64,000 nt of DNA from Bacillota bacterium (GTDB lineage: Bacteria > Bacillota > Desulfotomaculia > Desulfotomaculales > Desulfohalotomaculaceae), in NCBI GenBank assembly GCA_009711615.1, contig VENI01000003.1, positions 186,001 to 250,000 on the forward strand. The letters run 5' to 3'. A program made the translations under genes and the position numbers. How positions within the stretch are numbered: the first letter of the stretch is position 1; every line of letters begins with the position of its first letter. This document shows positions 1 through 8,305 of the stretch, piece by piece. The notes under the pieces were generated by a model that saw nothing but the letters and a program-made list of their open reading frames with translations, did no database searches and was not told the DNA's origin.

Positions 1-317
1 TTAATGCGAACAGTTATACTGCCCCTTGGCTCCTGAGATTTATGCCAATTTAAATTCCATTCAACCCTTCCGTCATAAGAATTTAAATTGCTTTCAAAAC
101 GGTCGTATTCATCGCCGATGTTAAACAAACTCTTTGCCTTTACAATGGCATCATTAAGGGAAATTGTTGCCTGAGGAACCTGTCCTTCTTTTACTTTTTC
201 AACTGCTATTGGTTTTGCAGCTAATTTTGTCTCAGAATTAGCCAGTGCTATAGCTGGGCTAAACAGTATGCTAGCCGTAAGGCATCCTGCTGTGATAGAA
301 ATTACCGTTTTCTTCAT
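1..317 (-). CDS. secreted YcdB/YcdC-like domain protein (partial)
   Basis: The open frame runs off the left edge, so only about the first 105 residues are visible. It starts at an ATG whose complement is 315-317, preceded on the minus strand by AAGGAAGGTG. The N-terminus is a typical Sec signal peptide: MKK, a hydrophobic stretch, then an SPAIALA-N type cleavage region near residue 27. The mature part contains SLNDAIVKAKSLFNI and later DGRVEWNLNWH, which resemble the repeated YcdB/YcdC domain of secreted or cell-wall proteins in spore-forming Firmicutes. The family call comes from recognition of a short stretch only. The function is unknown; a surface or exported location is inferred from the signal peptide. 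It is transcribed away from the riboswitch-receiver unit. Confidence 0.5.
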   Translation of the reverse strand, partial: MKKTVISITAGCLTASILFSPAIALANSETKLAAKPIAVEKVKEGQVPQATISLNDAIVKAKSLFNIGDEYDRFESNLNSYDGRVEWNLNWHKSQEPRGSITVRI

Positions 318-441
318 TATTTCTCTAACACCTTCCTTATTAGTTACTTTTTAACTTTTATGACGGATAAGTACTGAAAAAGGTTTCGCTAACTTTATGA
401 AAAATTTAAAAAAGTTTTATATAAAATTTAGGAAGTTTTTG

Positions 442-470
442 TTGATATAGGTAATGTAATGTTATACAAT
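442..470 (+). promoter_or_regulatory. sigma-A-type promoter of the c-di-GMP riboswitch transcript
   Basis: TTGATA at 442-447 and TACAAT at 465-470 are separated by 17 bases. Transcription would begin near 477, about 50 bases before the riboswitch core, which suits its position upstream of the aptamer. Confidence 0.5.
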
Positions 471-514
471 GCAGGAAAAAGGTACCATATATAAGTAGGA
501 CAAATGTACTATAG

Positions 515-608
515 CAATTTTGATCTGAAAAAGGCAAACCTGTCGAAAGATAGGGATGCAAAGCCATGGGTCTAAACCAAAAGAAGGTATGACTGCCAGG
601 TTGATTAT
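515..608 (+). promoter_or_regulatory. class I cyclic di-GMP riboswitch (GEMM-I)
   Basis: The conserved GEMM-I features occur in order: GGCAAACC (533-540), a GAAA tetraloop (545-548), GGGATGCAAAGCC (553-565), a CTAAACC tetraloop-receptor segment (572-578), and a closing TGCCAGGTTG (594-603). G527 lies in the place of the ligand-contacting G20 of the Vibrio Vc2 aptamer, 13 bases before the end of AAACC. An intrinsic terminator follows within ten bases, so control is most likely transcriptional and acts on the receiver-domain gene at 740. Whether ligand turns the gene on or off cannot be decided from the sequence alone. Confidence 0.88.
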
Positions 609-612
609 AAAA

Positions 613-636
613 GCGGGGCAGAGCCCTGCTTTTTTT
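613..636 (+). terminator. riboswitch expression-platform terminator
   Basis: GCGGGGC (613-619), loop AGA, GCCCTGC (623-629), then seven T. It is a compact intrinsic terminator directly after the c-di-GMP aptamer and about 100 bases before the regulated ATG. Confidence 0.8.
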
Positions 637-739
637 ATACAAGTATTATATAAAAAATTAAAGAATTACCTGAAGAAAATCGCCGAGATGATTTTTTAGG
701 ATTGAAGCCAAAATTTTAAATAGTGTTTAGGGGGATTTT

Positions 740-1096
740 ATGAACATCTTAATTGTTGATGATTCAAATTTCATGAGGATGCAGTTAAGAAGGATGGTGG
801 AAGCCGAAGGTCATGTGGTGGTGGGGGAATCGGAAAACGGTGCCAAAGCCGTTACCGATTATCACAACTGTAATCCTGACCTGGTACTAATGGACATCAC
901 TATGGATACAATGGATGGTATTGAAGCCACCAGTGAAATTAAAAAAATTAACAGTCAGGCAAAGATAATTGTCTGTTCTGCAATGGGCCAAGAGGCTATG
1001 GTGAGAAAGGCCATTGCTGCTGGGGCCTGTGATTTTATAGTAAAGCCAGTAACAAAAGATAGGTTTATTAAATCTATTAATAACATAGCATGCTGA
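740..1096 (+). CDS. CheY-like single-domain response regulator
   Basis: The 118-residue protein is one receiver domain with no output domain. The acidic pocket is D7/D8, the phospho-acceptor is D52 in LVLMD, and the switch residues are S80 and K102 in the VKP motif. It resembles stand-alone CheY proteins that bind the flagellar motor or relay phosphate to another regulator. The start ATG follows AGGGGGATTTT. The gene sits alone, downstream of a c-di-GMP riboswitch and facing rqcH. That suggests its level depends on c-di-GMP, linking two signalling systems. Which kinase feeds it is not visible, since no chemotaxis genes are nearby. A sporulation or general phosphorelay role remains possible. 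Confidence 0.9.
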   Translation: MNILIVDDSNFMRMQLRRMVEAEGHVVVGESENGAKAVTDYHNCNPDLVLMDITMDTMDGIEATSEIKKINSQAKIIVCSAMGQEAMVRKAIAAGACDFIVKPVTKDRFIKSINNIAC

Positions 1097-1103
1097 TTTT
1101 TTA

Positions 1104-1128
1104 AGCCGTACTATTCTTTAGTACGGCT
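1104..1128. other. hairpin over the rqcH stop codon
   Basis: AGCCGTACT and AGTACGGCT pair as a perfect nine-base stem with a seven-base loop. The last rqcH codons lie inside it. Neither strand has a clear U-tract after the stem, so it may end transcription weakly or protect 3' ends. Confidence 0.45.
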
Positions 1129-2886
1129 CATATTATGCACTTTTTCTTCATCTGGGTTAATGGTAATGGTTTGCTGATTTTCATAAATAACCATTCCCGG
1201 TTTAGCACCGTTTGGTTTGTGTACATGTTTAACGAAAGTATAGTCCACCGGCACACTGCTTGACTGCCTAGCTTTACTGTGGTATGCGGCCAGTACTGCT
1301 GCCTGCTCAAGTGTGGTGGGAGGTACGTCGCCCCCTTCGGTTCGAATTACCACATGGGAACCTGGTATTTCTTTGGTATGCAGCCAAATGTCAGTGGCTT
1401 GGGCAATACGCTGGGTAAGATAATCGTTTTGGCGGTTGTTTTTACCCACCAAAATGGTAAAACCATCCATAGATTGGTATTCCATTGGTTGTGGCTTAGA
1501 GCGCTTTTTATCTTTCTTCTTGGTTTTATCAAAACTTTTGGGTTTTAGATAACCCTGTGATACTAACTCGGTCTTGGTTTCTTCTAAATCAATGATGCTA
1601 CTGGCATGACGTACAGCAGTATCAACGCCTTCCAGGTAAGACAACTCTTCTTCTGCTTGAGACAACTGCTCTTTGACAGCTACGGTAGTCTTTTTGGCCT
1701 TGTTATATTTTTTGAAATACGCCTGTACATTTTCAGAGGGTGTTTTTTGTGGGTTTAGTTCAATATTTACCTTATTATAATTTGGGTGATAATAATTCTC
1801 CAATTGAACTTTTTTCAGGCCCTTTTCTAACAGGTGCATGTTTGCAGTGAGCAGTTCTCCGAATAAGCGGTAATCATCTGCTTGGTCAGCCTGGTGCAAA
1901 CTTTTTTTAAACTTAGGTATTTTTTTCTTAAGCCGGTTGATCTCGCTACTGACAATAGTTAACAGCGACTGCTTTTTAGCTTGCAGCTTTTCTAACTGTT
2001 CCTTTCTAGTATAAAACTTATCCAATATCTGGCAAATATCTCCGTGTTCAACCACCAGGTCTTTAAATTGGCTTAAGCTAAAGGCTGCAAAATCATTGGG
2101 GGTTCCATCTCGGTTCAAAACCAATGAGGGATTGAACTGAGAGTGATCCAAATTGCTACAGATGTCATAAAAGTGCTGCCAAATTAGCGAAAGTTCATAC
2201 TGGCCACAGTGGTTTAATGATGTTTCCAGCGGCAATCCACTGCGAAACACCACTTCTCGGCACATGCGCGGTGAGAAGCCATCGAATGTTTTAAGCAAAA
2301 TGTCAGTTAGTTTCATGTCGATATCAGCGGAGGTTACCAATTCCATGAAACGTTCTTCATTTAAGCCAATGGGATTTATTTTTCCCTGTTCTGGCGGTGG
2401 CATGTAATCTCTGCCGGGCAGTACTTCCCGGTGTCGACTGACGGCATGAGAGTATCGCTTGATACCATCTAGAATGCGATTGTTTTGGTCTACCAAAATG
2501 ATGTTGCTGTGCTTGCCCATTATTTCCACTACTAGAGTTTTTACTGTGGGACGACCTAGCTCATCTCGGGTATTTACCTTAAACTGCAGTAGGCGCTCCA
2601 AGCCTGGCTGGTTAATTTCACTAATAACCCCTCCGTCAAGGTGCTTGCGTAGTACCATGCAAAATAATGGTGGATTTGATGGGTTGGGTTTACTGTTTTC
2701 CGTGGTGTGCACACGGGCATTTTTAGCGTTGGCAGATATTAGTAGGCGATAACGTTCCCCTGGTTTACTTAATAACAGTGCCAGTTCTTCCTTTAATGGT
2801 TGGTATATTTTTTCTATCCGGGCACCGATTAAACTGTCTTTTAATTGGTGACATACTGCTACTGTCACTAAACCGTCAAAAGGCAT
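1111..2886 (-). CDS. rqcH: RqcH / Rqc2-type ribosome quality-control factor (NFACT family)
   Basis: RqcH binds obstructed 50S subunits carrying peptidyl-tRNA and, with charged tRNA-Ala, adds C-terminal alanine tails that mark stalled proteins for degradation. This 591-residue protein has the full family plan: an NFACT-N domain (about 1-200, starting MPFDGLVTVAV), a helical middle with a coiled coil (about 290-430), and the NFACT-R/DUF814 domain (from about 455, with NDYLTQRIAQATDIWLH). At the site of the Asp-Arg pair described in Bacillus RqcH (positions 97-98) this protein has E97-R98, a conservative change. It is the Bacillus yloA counterpart and lies beside the yloB-like ATPase, as in Bacillus, but is transcribed in the opposite direction. 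Older databases call it fibronectin-binding protein A. Confidence 0.92.
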   Translation of the reverse strand: MPFDGLVTVAVCHQLKDSLIGARIEKIYQPLKEELALLLSKPGERYRLLISANAKNARVHTTENSKPNPSNPPLFCMVLRKHLDGGVISEINQPGLERLLQFKVNTRDELGRPTVKTLVVEIMGKHSNIILVDQNNRILDGIKRYSHAVSRHREVLPGRDYMPPPEQGKINPIGLNEERFMELVTSADIDMKLTDILLKTFDGFSPRMCREVVFRSGLPLETSLNHCGQYELSLIWQHFYDICSNLDHSQFNPSLVLNRDGTPNDFAAFSLSQFKDLVVEHGDICQILDKFYTRKEQLEKLQAKKQSLLTIVSSEINRLKKKIPKFKKSLHQADQADDYRLFGELLTANMHLLEKGLKKVQLENYYHPNYNKVNIELNPQKTPSENVQAYFKKYNKAKKTTVAVKEQLSQAEEELSYLEGVDTAVRHASSIIDLEETKTELVSQGYLKPKSFDKTKKKDKKRSKPQPMEYQSMDGFTILVGKNNRQNDYLTQRIAQATDIWLHTKEIPGSHVVIRTEGGDVPPTTLEQAAVLAAYHSKARQSSSVPVDYTFVKHVHKPNGAKPGMVIYENQQTITINPDEEKVHNMSRTKE

Positions 2887-2933
2887 AATACTTATCCAAC
2901 TCCTTTACCGCCCCATTATAACATGTAACTATT

Positions 2934-2965
2934 AAGGAGTCAGTAGTCGGGAGTTAGGAGGCACA
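2934..2965. repeat. GGAGTYA-type intergenic repeat, copy 1
   Basis: Tandem heptamer-like units GGAGTCA, GTAGTCG, GGAGTTA lie in the rqcH-ATPase gap. The same units recur at 6983, 9501, 15190, 47010 and 59531. A short GCACAC-TTG-GTGTGT hairpin follows. Confidence 0.6.
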
Positions 2966-3136
2966 CTTGGTGTGTCTATCGGTCGTGCTAGGTTCTGTTA
3001 AAGAATGCCGGCAAAGAAAATTCCTCTGATACAAAGTTGTCCACCGTGGTAATATTTGCCTGTCCATCGAATATGTATATTTATAGCCAAGTTAGATTTG
3101 GTAATTGATAAAGCAGATTGTAAAGAGGTGACGTTT

Positions 3137-5875
3137 ATGGCCGGACGGTGGCATGTACTTAATGGACAGGATGTATTAAACAAGCTTGATTCCAGTACTG
3201 AAAAGGGTCTGGATGAACGGGAGGCCAAAGTGAGGTTAAAACATTTTGGCTCAAACCAACTGGTTGCAGCAGCAAAAAAACCACCATGGGCAATGTTTTT
3301 GGATCAGTTTAAAGACTTTATGGTGCTAGTGTTGATAGCGGCAACCATAGTGAGCGGCTTCTTGCACGAATGGGCAGATGCCATCACCATCATGATAATT
3401 GTGGTGGTTAACGCGGTGTTGGGTTTTGTGCAGGAATATCGGGCGGAGAAATCTATGGAGGCATTGAAGCAACTTACTGCACCAGAAGCGCTAGTGATAA
3501 GAAACGGTCAGGAGAAAAGAGTACCAGCTGCAGAATTGGTACCAGGTGATGTGGTGCTGTTGGAATCCGGAGACAAGGTGCCGGCAGATATGAGGCTTTT
3601 GGATACTGTGAACTTACAACTGGAAGAATCGGCACTGACTGGTGAATCTAACCCGGTACAGAAAAATACGGAAGCCATGACTGAAGAGAATGTTAATTTG
3701 GGTGACACCCGGAATATGGCCTTTATGGGTACAGTTGTCACCCGAGGCAGGGCCCGAGGAGTGGTGGTTTCTACCGGAATGGCCAGTGAAATGGGGCAAA
3801 TAGCGGGGATGATTCAAGAGGTTGGAGAGGAGCAAACTCCTCTACAGCGTAGACTAGCCCAAATGGGTAAAGTGCTGGTGACCTTCTGCCTGATTATATG
3901 TGCATTGGTAGTGGTGTTGGGTGTACTGCGGGGTGAACCGGCTTACCGAATGTTTTTAGCTGGTGTAAGTTTGGCGGTGGCGGCAATTCCGGAAGGGTTG
4001 CCAGCGATAGTAACCATTGCATTGGCCATTGGTGTTCAACGTATGATTAGGCGAAATTCCATCATAAGGCGATTGCCAGCGGTGGAAACACTAGGGTGTG
4101 CCACTGTGATATGTTCAGATAAAACTGGAACGTTAACCCAGAATAAAATGACGGTAAGACGAATAGTGACCGTAGATGGGGAAGCAGAGGTTAGTGGTGA
4201 AGGATATGAGCCTAAAGGAGAATTTAACTTTACCAAAGGCAGTGAAAATAAAGGGTTTGAAAAAATTATAAAAGCAGCAGCCCTGTGCAATAATGCTTCC
4301 TTAAATAAGGGTGATGTAGGAGTAAATGGTTTGTTGCGTCGCCTTTCCAAACCAAAAAGGGAATGGAACATTGGTGGGGACCCTACCGAAGGGGCACTTT
4401 TGGTGATGGCAGCCAAAGGCGGTGTGTGGCGGCAGCAGTTGGAAAAGAAAGAACGCCGATTGGCAGAATTACCATTTGATTCAGATCGTAAACGGATGGC
4501 TGTGGTTTACCAGGATAAGAACAACCAGAAAACAGCCTATGTTAAAGGAGCGCCGGATGTAGTGCTGGATTTATGCTCACATGTATACAGCGGTGGCAAA
4601 GTTGTACCCATGACTACCGCAGCAAGACAGAGTATAGTTCGGGAGAATGCTGCTATGGCAGAAGATGCTTTAAGAGTGCTTGCCCTAGCGGTACGGGAAT
4701 TACCTGCTGATATAGAAAACTACAGTGAGCAAAATGTGGAGAAAAACCTGGTGTTCCTTGGCCTTACAGGAATGATTGACCCGCCTAGGCCGGAAGCCAT
4801 GCAGGCGGTGCTGACCTGTAAGCGAGCCGGTATAAAGACAGTAATGATTACCGGTGATCATCATATGACAGCCCGGGCCATTGGTAGGGAGTTAGGAATA
4901 CTGGGGCATAACGGTAAAGTAGTAACCGGGGTTGAACTGGACGACATGGATGATAAACAGCTTCAGCAGCAGGCAGAAAATGTAGCAGTTTACGCCCGGG
5001 TGTCTCCTAGGCATAAATTACGCATTGTGAGGTCACTAAAGAACAATGGCCATGTTGTGGCCATGACCGGTGATGGAGTAAACGATGCCCCGGCGGTAAA
5101 GGAGGCTGACATTGGTATTGCCATGGGCAAAACCGGAACTGATGTTACTAAAGAAGCATCTTCCATGGTGTTAGCCGATGACAACTTTAAATCCATAGTA
5201 AGTGCTGTGGAAGAAGGCCGGGGAATTTATGATAATATACGAAAGTTTATTCGCTACTTGCTCTCATGTAATGTAGGGGAAGTGCTGGTGATGTTTTTAG
5301 CAGTGTTGGGCGGCTTGCCGCTACCGCTGTTACCGATCCAAATACTGTGGATGAATTTGGTTACTGACGGACTGCCGGCCATGGCACTGGGGGTAGACAC
5401 TACAGACAAAGATATAATGAACCGTCCGCCAAGGCATCCGCAGGAAAGTGTTTTTTCCCACGGTTTATCCTGGCGCATCCTTGGTAGCGGCACAGTAATT
5501 GCCCTGGGCACATTGGTAGCGTTTTGCCTGGGCTTGGTATGGGAAAATGAAGCACTGGCCAGAACGATGGCCTTTAATACATTGGTGTTTTTCCAGCTCT
5601 TCTATGTATTTGTTTGCCGCTCTGAGCGTCATTCCATACTAGATGTAGGTTTCTTCACTAATCCGCATCTTCTGGTGGCGGTGGCAATCTCAGCAGTCCT
5701 GCAGTTGATGGTGGTTTATGTTCCGTTTTTGCAGCCAATATTTAAAACTGTACCCCTGCAGCCAATACACTGGGTAGCAGTACTGGCCATTAGCCTGACA
5801 CCAACTTTGCTCAGTACAATTACACTGCATATGAAGAAAAAGGCCAGCCAACATTTATCATACCTGAGATTTTAA
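3137..5875 (+). CDS. P-type calcium-transporting ATPase (type IIA)
   Basis: This membrane pump uses ATP to export Ca2+ (possibly Mn2+) and corresponds to Bacillus YloB. The chosen start ATG 3137 follows AAAGAGGTGACGTTT; an earlier in-frame TTG at 3056 lacks a ribosome site. The 912-residue product has an N-terminal cation-ATPase domain, TGES (168-171) in the actuator domain, PEGLP (285-289) in the fourth membrane helix, the phosphorylated aspartate D328 in SDKTGT, a KGAPD nucleotide-binding motif, TGDGVNDAP at the hinge, and NLVTDGLPA in helix six. Those membrane motifs match SERCA/PMR1-type calcium pumps. Ion specificity is inferred from family resemblance. A strong terminator follows at once, so it is probably a single-gene unit. 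Confidence 0.93.
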   Translation: MAGRWHVLNGQDVLNKLDSSTEKGLDEREAKVRLKHFGSNQLVAAAKKPPWAMFLDQFKDFMVLVLIAATIVSGFLHEWADAITIMIIVVVNAVLGFVQEYRAEKSMEALKQLTAPEALVIRNGQEKRVPAAELVPGDVVLLESGDKVPADMRLLDTVNLQLEESALTGESNPVQKNTEAMTEENVNLGDTRNMAFMGTVVTRGRARGVVVSTGMASEMGQIAGMIQEVGEEQTPLQRRLAQMGKVLVTFCLIICALVVVLGVLRGEPAYRMFLAGVSLAVAAIPEGLPAIVTIALAIGVQRMIRRNSIIRRLPAVETLGCATVICSDKTGTLTQNKMTVRRIVTVDGEAEVSGEGYEPKGEFNFTKGSENKGFEKIIKAAALCNNASLNKGDVGVNGLLRRLSKPKREWNIGGDPTEGALLVMAAKGGVWRQQLEKKERRLAELPFDSDRKRMAVVYQDKNNQKTAYVKGAPDVVLDLCSHVYSGGKVVPMTTAARQSIVRENAAMAEDALRVLALAVRELPADIENYSEQNVEKNLVFLGLTGMIDPPRPEAMQAVLTCKRAGIKTVMITGDHHMTARAIGRELGILGHNGKVVTGVELDDMDDKQLQQQAENVAVYARVSPRHKLRIVRSLKNNGHVVAMTGDGVNDAPAVKEADIGIAMGKTGTDVTKEASSMVLADDNFKSIVSAVEEGRGIYDNIRKFIRYLLSCNVGEVLVMFLAVLGGLPLPLLPIQILWMNLVTDGLPAMALGVDTTDKDIMNRPPRHPQESVFSHGLSWRILGSGTVIALGTLVAFCLGLVWENEALARTMAFNTLVFFQLFYVFVCRSERHSILDVGFFTNPHLLVAVAISAVLQLMVVYVPFLQPIFKTVPLQPIHWVAVLAISLTPTLLSTITLHMKKKASQHLSYLRF

Positions 5876-5877
5876 AA

Positions 5878-5925
5878 AATTTAAGCCTGTATCCCAAAAA
5901 AGAGGATACAGGCTTAAATTTTTGT
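5878..5925. terminator. strong bidirectional terminator after the Ca2+ ATPase
   Basis: A 17-base perfect stem (5878-5894 with 5904-5920, core AAGCCTGTATCC) has an A-rich loop and a T-tract after it. An A-run precedes it, so it can act on both strands. Confidence 0.85.
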
Positions 5926-6075
5926 TGAATACAGTATCATTTAACTAACGGTATTAACTTAAAGATAGGTTTTAAGTATAATATTAATTGTATGGTTTCA
6001 TAAATTAACCATATTGGGTAAAGGATAAAATAATTTAATCAATAATGTAAACAATATGAAGGAGGATTTTTATAA

Positions 6076-6918
6076 TTGCGTTTTACTAAAGTACATGGTT
6101 TGGGTAACGACTTTGTTATTGTCAATTGTATGGAAAAAGCTAACTTACCAGACGACCTGCCCCGTTTGGCTAGAAATGTCTGCCACCGCAACTTTGGCAT
6201 TGGAGCAGATGGTTTAGTGTTGTTGTGGCCATCTGCAACCGAAGATTTGCGGATGCAAATACTAAATTCTGACGGCAGTGAACCGGAGATGTGTGGCAAT
6301 GCCATTCGTTGTGTGGCTAAATATGTTTACGACCACAACATTGTAACAAAACAGCAAATAAGGGTAGAAACACTGGCCGGTACCATTATCCCAGAAGTGA
6401 TAGTGGAAGATGGAGAAGTTTCCATGGTAAAGGTGGACATGGGTGAGCCTCGGCTTGAGCGGGGACAGATACCGATGAACGGACCGGATGGCCGGGTGGT
6501 GAATGAGCCGCTGGAAGTGGATGGTGAAACCTATCATATTACCACGGTTTCCATGGGGAACCCTCATTGTGTAATTTTTATACCTGATGTAAAAGCTGTA
6601 CCATTGGCTCAAATAGGGCCAAAACTGGAAAGCCACCCCAAGTTTCCTCAAAAGACGAATGTAGAATTTGTACAGGTTATAAACGATGAAGAGGTGCGGA
6701 TGAAAGTATGGGAACGGGGGGCAGGAATCACAATGGCTTGTGGTACTGGAGCCTGTGCCACCGGGATAGCAGCGGCATTAAATGGTCATACAGGTAGAAA
6801 GGTTAAGGTAATGTTGGATGGCGGCCCACTGATAATAGAGTGGACCGAAGACAATAAAGTGTACATGACTGGCCCAGCGGCGGAAGTGTTTAACGGCGAT
6901 TACAAACAGAGTATATAG
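6076..6918 (+). CDS. dapF: diaminopimelate epimerase
   Basis: DapF converts LL- to meso-diaminopimelate, the precursor of lysine and of the peptidoglycan cross-link. The start is TTG 6076 with AAGGAGG upstream. The 280-residue protein carries both catalytic cysteines of this cofactor-free epimerase: C73 in [10 protein letters not shown] and C222 in [11 protein letters not shown]. The N-terminal [10 protein letters not shown] signature is present. dapL follows after about 180 bases, so the two adjacent genes cover consecutive steps of the aminotransferase variant of the DAP pathway. The intervening gap has a GGAGTTA repeat and no obvious terminator, so co-transcription is possible. Confidence 0.96.
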   Translation: MRFTKVHGLGNDFVIVNCMEKANLPDDLPRLARNVCHRNFGIGADGLVLLWPSATEDLRMQILNSDGSEPEMCGNAIRCVAKYVYDHNIVTKQQIRVETLAGTIIPEVIVEDGEVSMVKVDMGEPRLERGQIPMNGPDGRVVNEPLEVDGETYHITTVSMGNPHCVIFIPDVKAVPLAQIGPKLESHPKFPQKTNVEFVQVINDEEVRMKVWERGAGITMACGTGACATGIAAALNGHTGRKVKVMLDGGPLIIEWTEDNKVYMTGPAAEVFNGDYKQSI

Positions 6919-6982
6919 TATACAACATTTGGATACGTTGAAAAGAATTTCATAAGTGATATAATTGGTCAAAAATATATTT

Positions 6983-7010
6983 TAAGGAGTTAGGAGTTAG
7001 GAGTTAGAAT
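6983..7010. repeat. GGAGTTA tandem repeat, copy 2
   Basis: Three perfect consecutive GGAGTTA heptamers followed by GAAT lie in the dapF-dapL gap. This is the cleanest tandem copy of the dispersed family. Confidence 0.7.
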
Positions 7011-7100
7011 AAAAAATGACAAATCATACTCCTGAATCATGCAGTTTCTAATTTTCTAAAACATAACACTAACATTAAATTTAGAAGGAGGAGCAATAAC

Positions 7101-8282
7101 TTGCTTAATTTTGAACAAGCTGACAGAGTGAAAAACCTGCCACCATATTTGTTTGCCCGCATTGAGAAACTGATTGCCGAAAAAAGAGAAGAGGGTATTG
7201 ACGTAATCAGCCTGGGTATTGGAGATCCAGACATGCCGACCCCTGAACACATTGTAGAAGAATTAAAAGAACAAGCAGAAAAGACGGAAAACCACCAGTA
7301 CCCATCCTCAGTGGGTATGTTAAGCTATCGTCAAGCGGTGGCTGACTTCTATAAAAAACGGTTTGGAGTTGAACTGGACCCCAAGTCTGAAGTGGTTACC
7401 CTTATTGGTTCCAAAGAGGGTATTGGACATATTTCTTGGTGCTATTTAAACCCCGGTGATGTGGTGCTGGTTCCAGATCCAGGGTATCCGGTTTACTCTG
7501 GCGGTGCTATTTTAGCCGGGGCAAAGCCCTACGCTGTAACGCTTAAAGAGGAAAACGGATTTAAGCCTAATTATGCTGATATTCCCACTGATGTGGCTAA
7601 AAAGGCCAAAATGATGTTTATTAACTATCCTAACAACCCTACCGGGGCTGTTGCTGACATGAAACTCTTTGAGGAAACTGTGGCTTTTGCTAAGGAAAAC
7701 AACATCTTAGTCTGCCATGATAATGCATATTCTGAAATTGCCTTTGACGGTTACCGCCCACCTAGCTTCTTGGAAGCCAAAGGTGCAAAGGAAGTGGGTA
7801 TTGAATTTGGCTCAGTATCTAAGCCCTATAACATGACTGGCTGGCGTATTGGTTGGGCAGCAGGACATCCAGAAGTTGTGGACGCTTTGGGACGATTGAA
7901 GAGTAATGTAGATAGTGGTCAGTTCCAAGCTATACAATATGCTGCTATTAAAGGTCTAACCGGTCCGCAGGATGCACTGAAGAAAAATGTAGACACCTAT
8001 GACGAGCGCAGACAAGTTGTGGTGGATGGCTTAAAGTCCCTGGGTTGGAATATAGAATCACCCAAAGCAACTTTCTATGTATGGGTACAGGTGCCCAAAG
8101 GCTTCACTTCTGCATCCTTTGCGGAGTATGTAATTGATAAAACCGGCGTGGTAATTACACCTGGTAGCGGCTACGGTGAAAGCGGTGAAGGTTACTTCCG
8201 TATTTCATTAACCATACCTAAGGAGCGATTGCAAGAGGCCTTTGATAGAATGAAAAATAGTCTTGGAAAATTGGAATTCTAA
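7101..8282 (+). CDS. dapL: LL-diaminopimelate aminotransferase
   Basis: DapL transaminates tetrahydrodipicolinate directly to LL-diaminopimelate with glutamate as donor, replacing three steps of the acyl routes. The 393-residue class I PLP enzyme starts at TTG 7101 behind GAAGGAGGAGCAATAAC. PLP-binding motifs are visible: NNPTGA near 178, and the Schiff-base lysine K241 in [14 protein letters not shown]. The N-terminal [18 protein letters not shown] and the GDPDMPTP segment fit DapL-type sequences better than aspartate aminotransferases. Its place after dapF supports the assignment. A broader aminotransferase role cannot be excluded on sequence alone. Confidence 0.88.
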   Translation: MLNFEQADRVKNLPPYLFARIEKLIAEKREEGIDVISLGIGDPDMPTPEHIVEELKEQAEKTENHQYPSSVGMLSYRQAVADFYKKRFGVELDPKSEVVTLIGSKEGIGHISWCYLNPGDVVLVPDPGYPVYSGGAILAGAKPYAVTLKEENGFKPNYADIPTDVAKKAKMMFINYPNNPTGAVADMKLFEETVAFAKENNILVCHDNAYSEIAFDGYRPPSFLEAKGAKEVGIEFGSVSKPYNMTGWRIGWAAGHPEVVDALGRLKSNVDSGQFQAIQYAAIKGLTGPQDALKKNVDTYDERRQVVVDGLKSLGWNIESPKATFYVWVQVPKGFTSASFAEYVIDKTGVVITPGSGYGESGEGYFRISLTIPKERLQEAFDRMKNSLGKLEF

Positions 8283-8305
8283 ATAGAATAGGGGAGAAAA
8301 AGAAA

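Noticed and set aside
406..642. Minus-strand frame of 78 codons opposite the riboswitch
   Set aside because: It is antisense to a conserved RNA and terminator and has no ribosome site or family resemblance.
1104..1128. Hairpin as a standard intrinsic terminator for the receiver gene
   Set aside because: The T-run precedes rather than follows the stem on the plus strand, so it is only listed as a hairpin.
3056..3136. N-terminal extension of the Ca2+ ATPase from TTG 3056
   Set aside because: No ribosome site precedes it, while ATG 3137 has AAAGAGGTG at good distance and gives a normal N-terminus.
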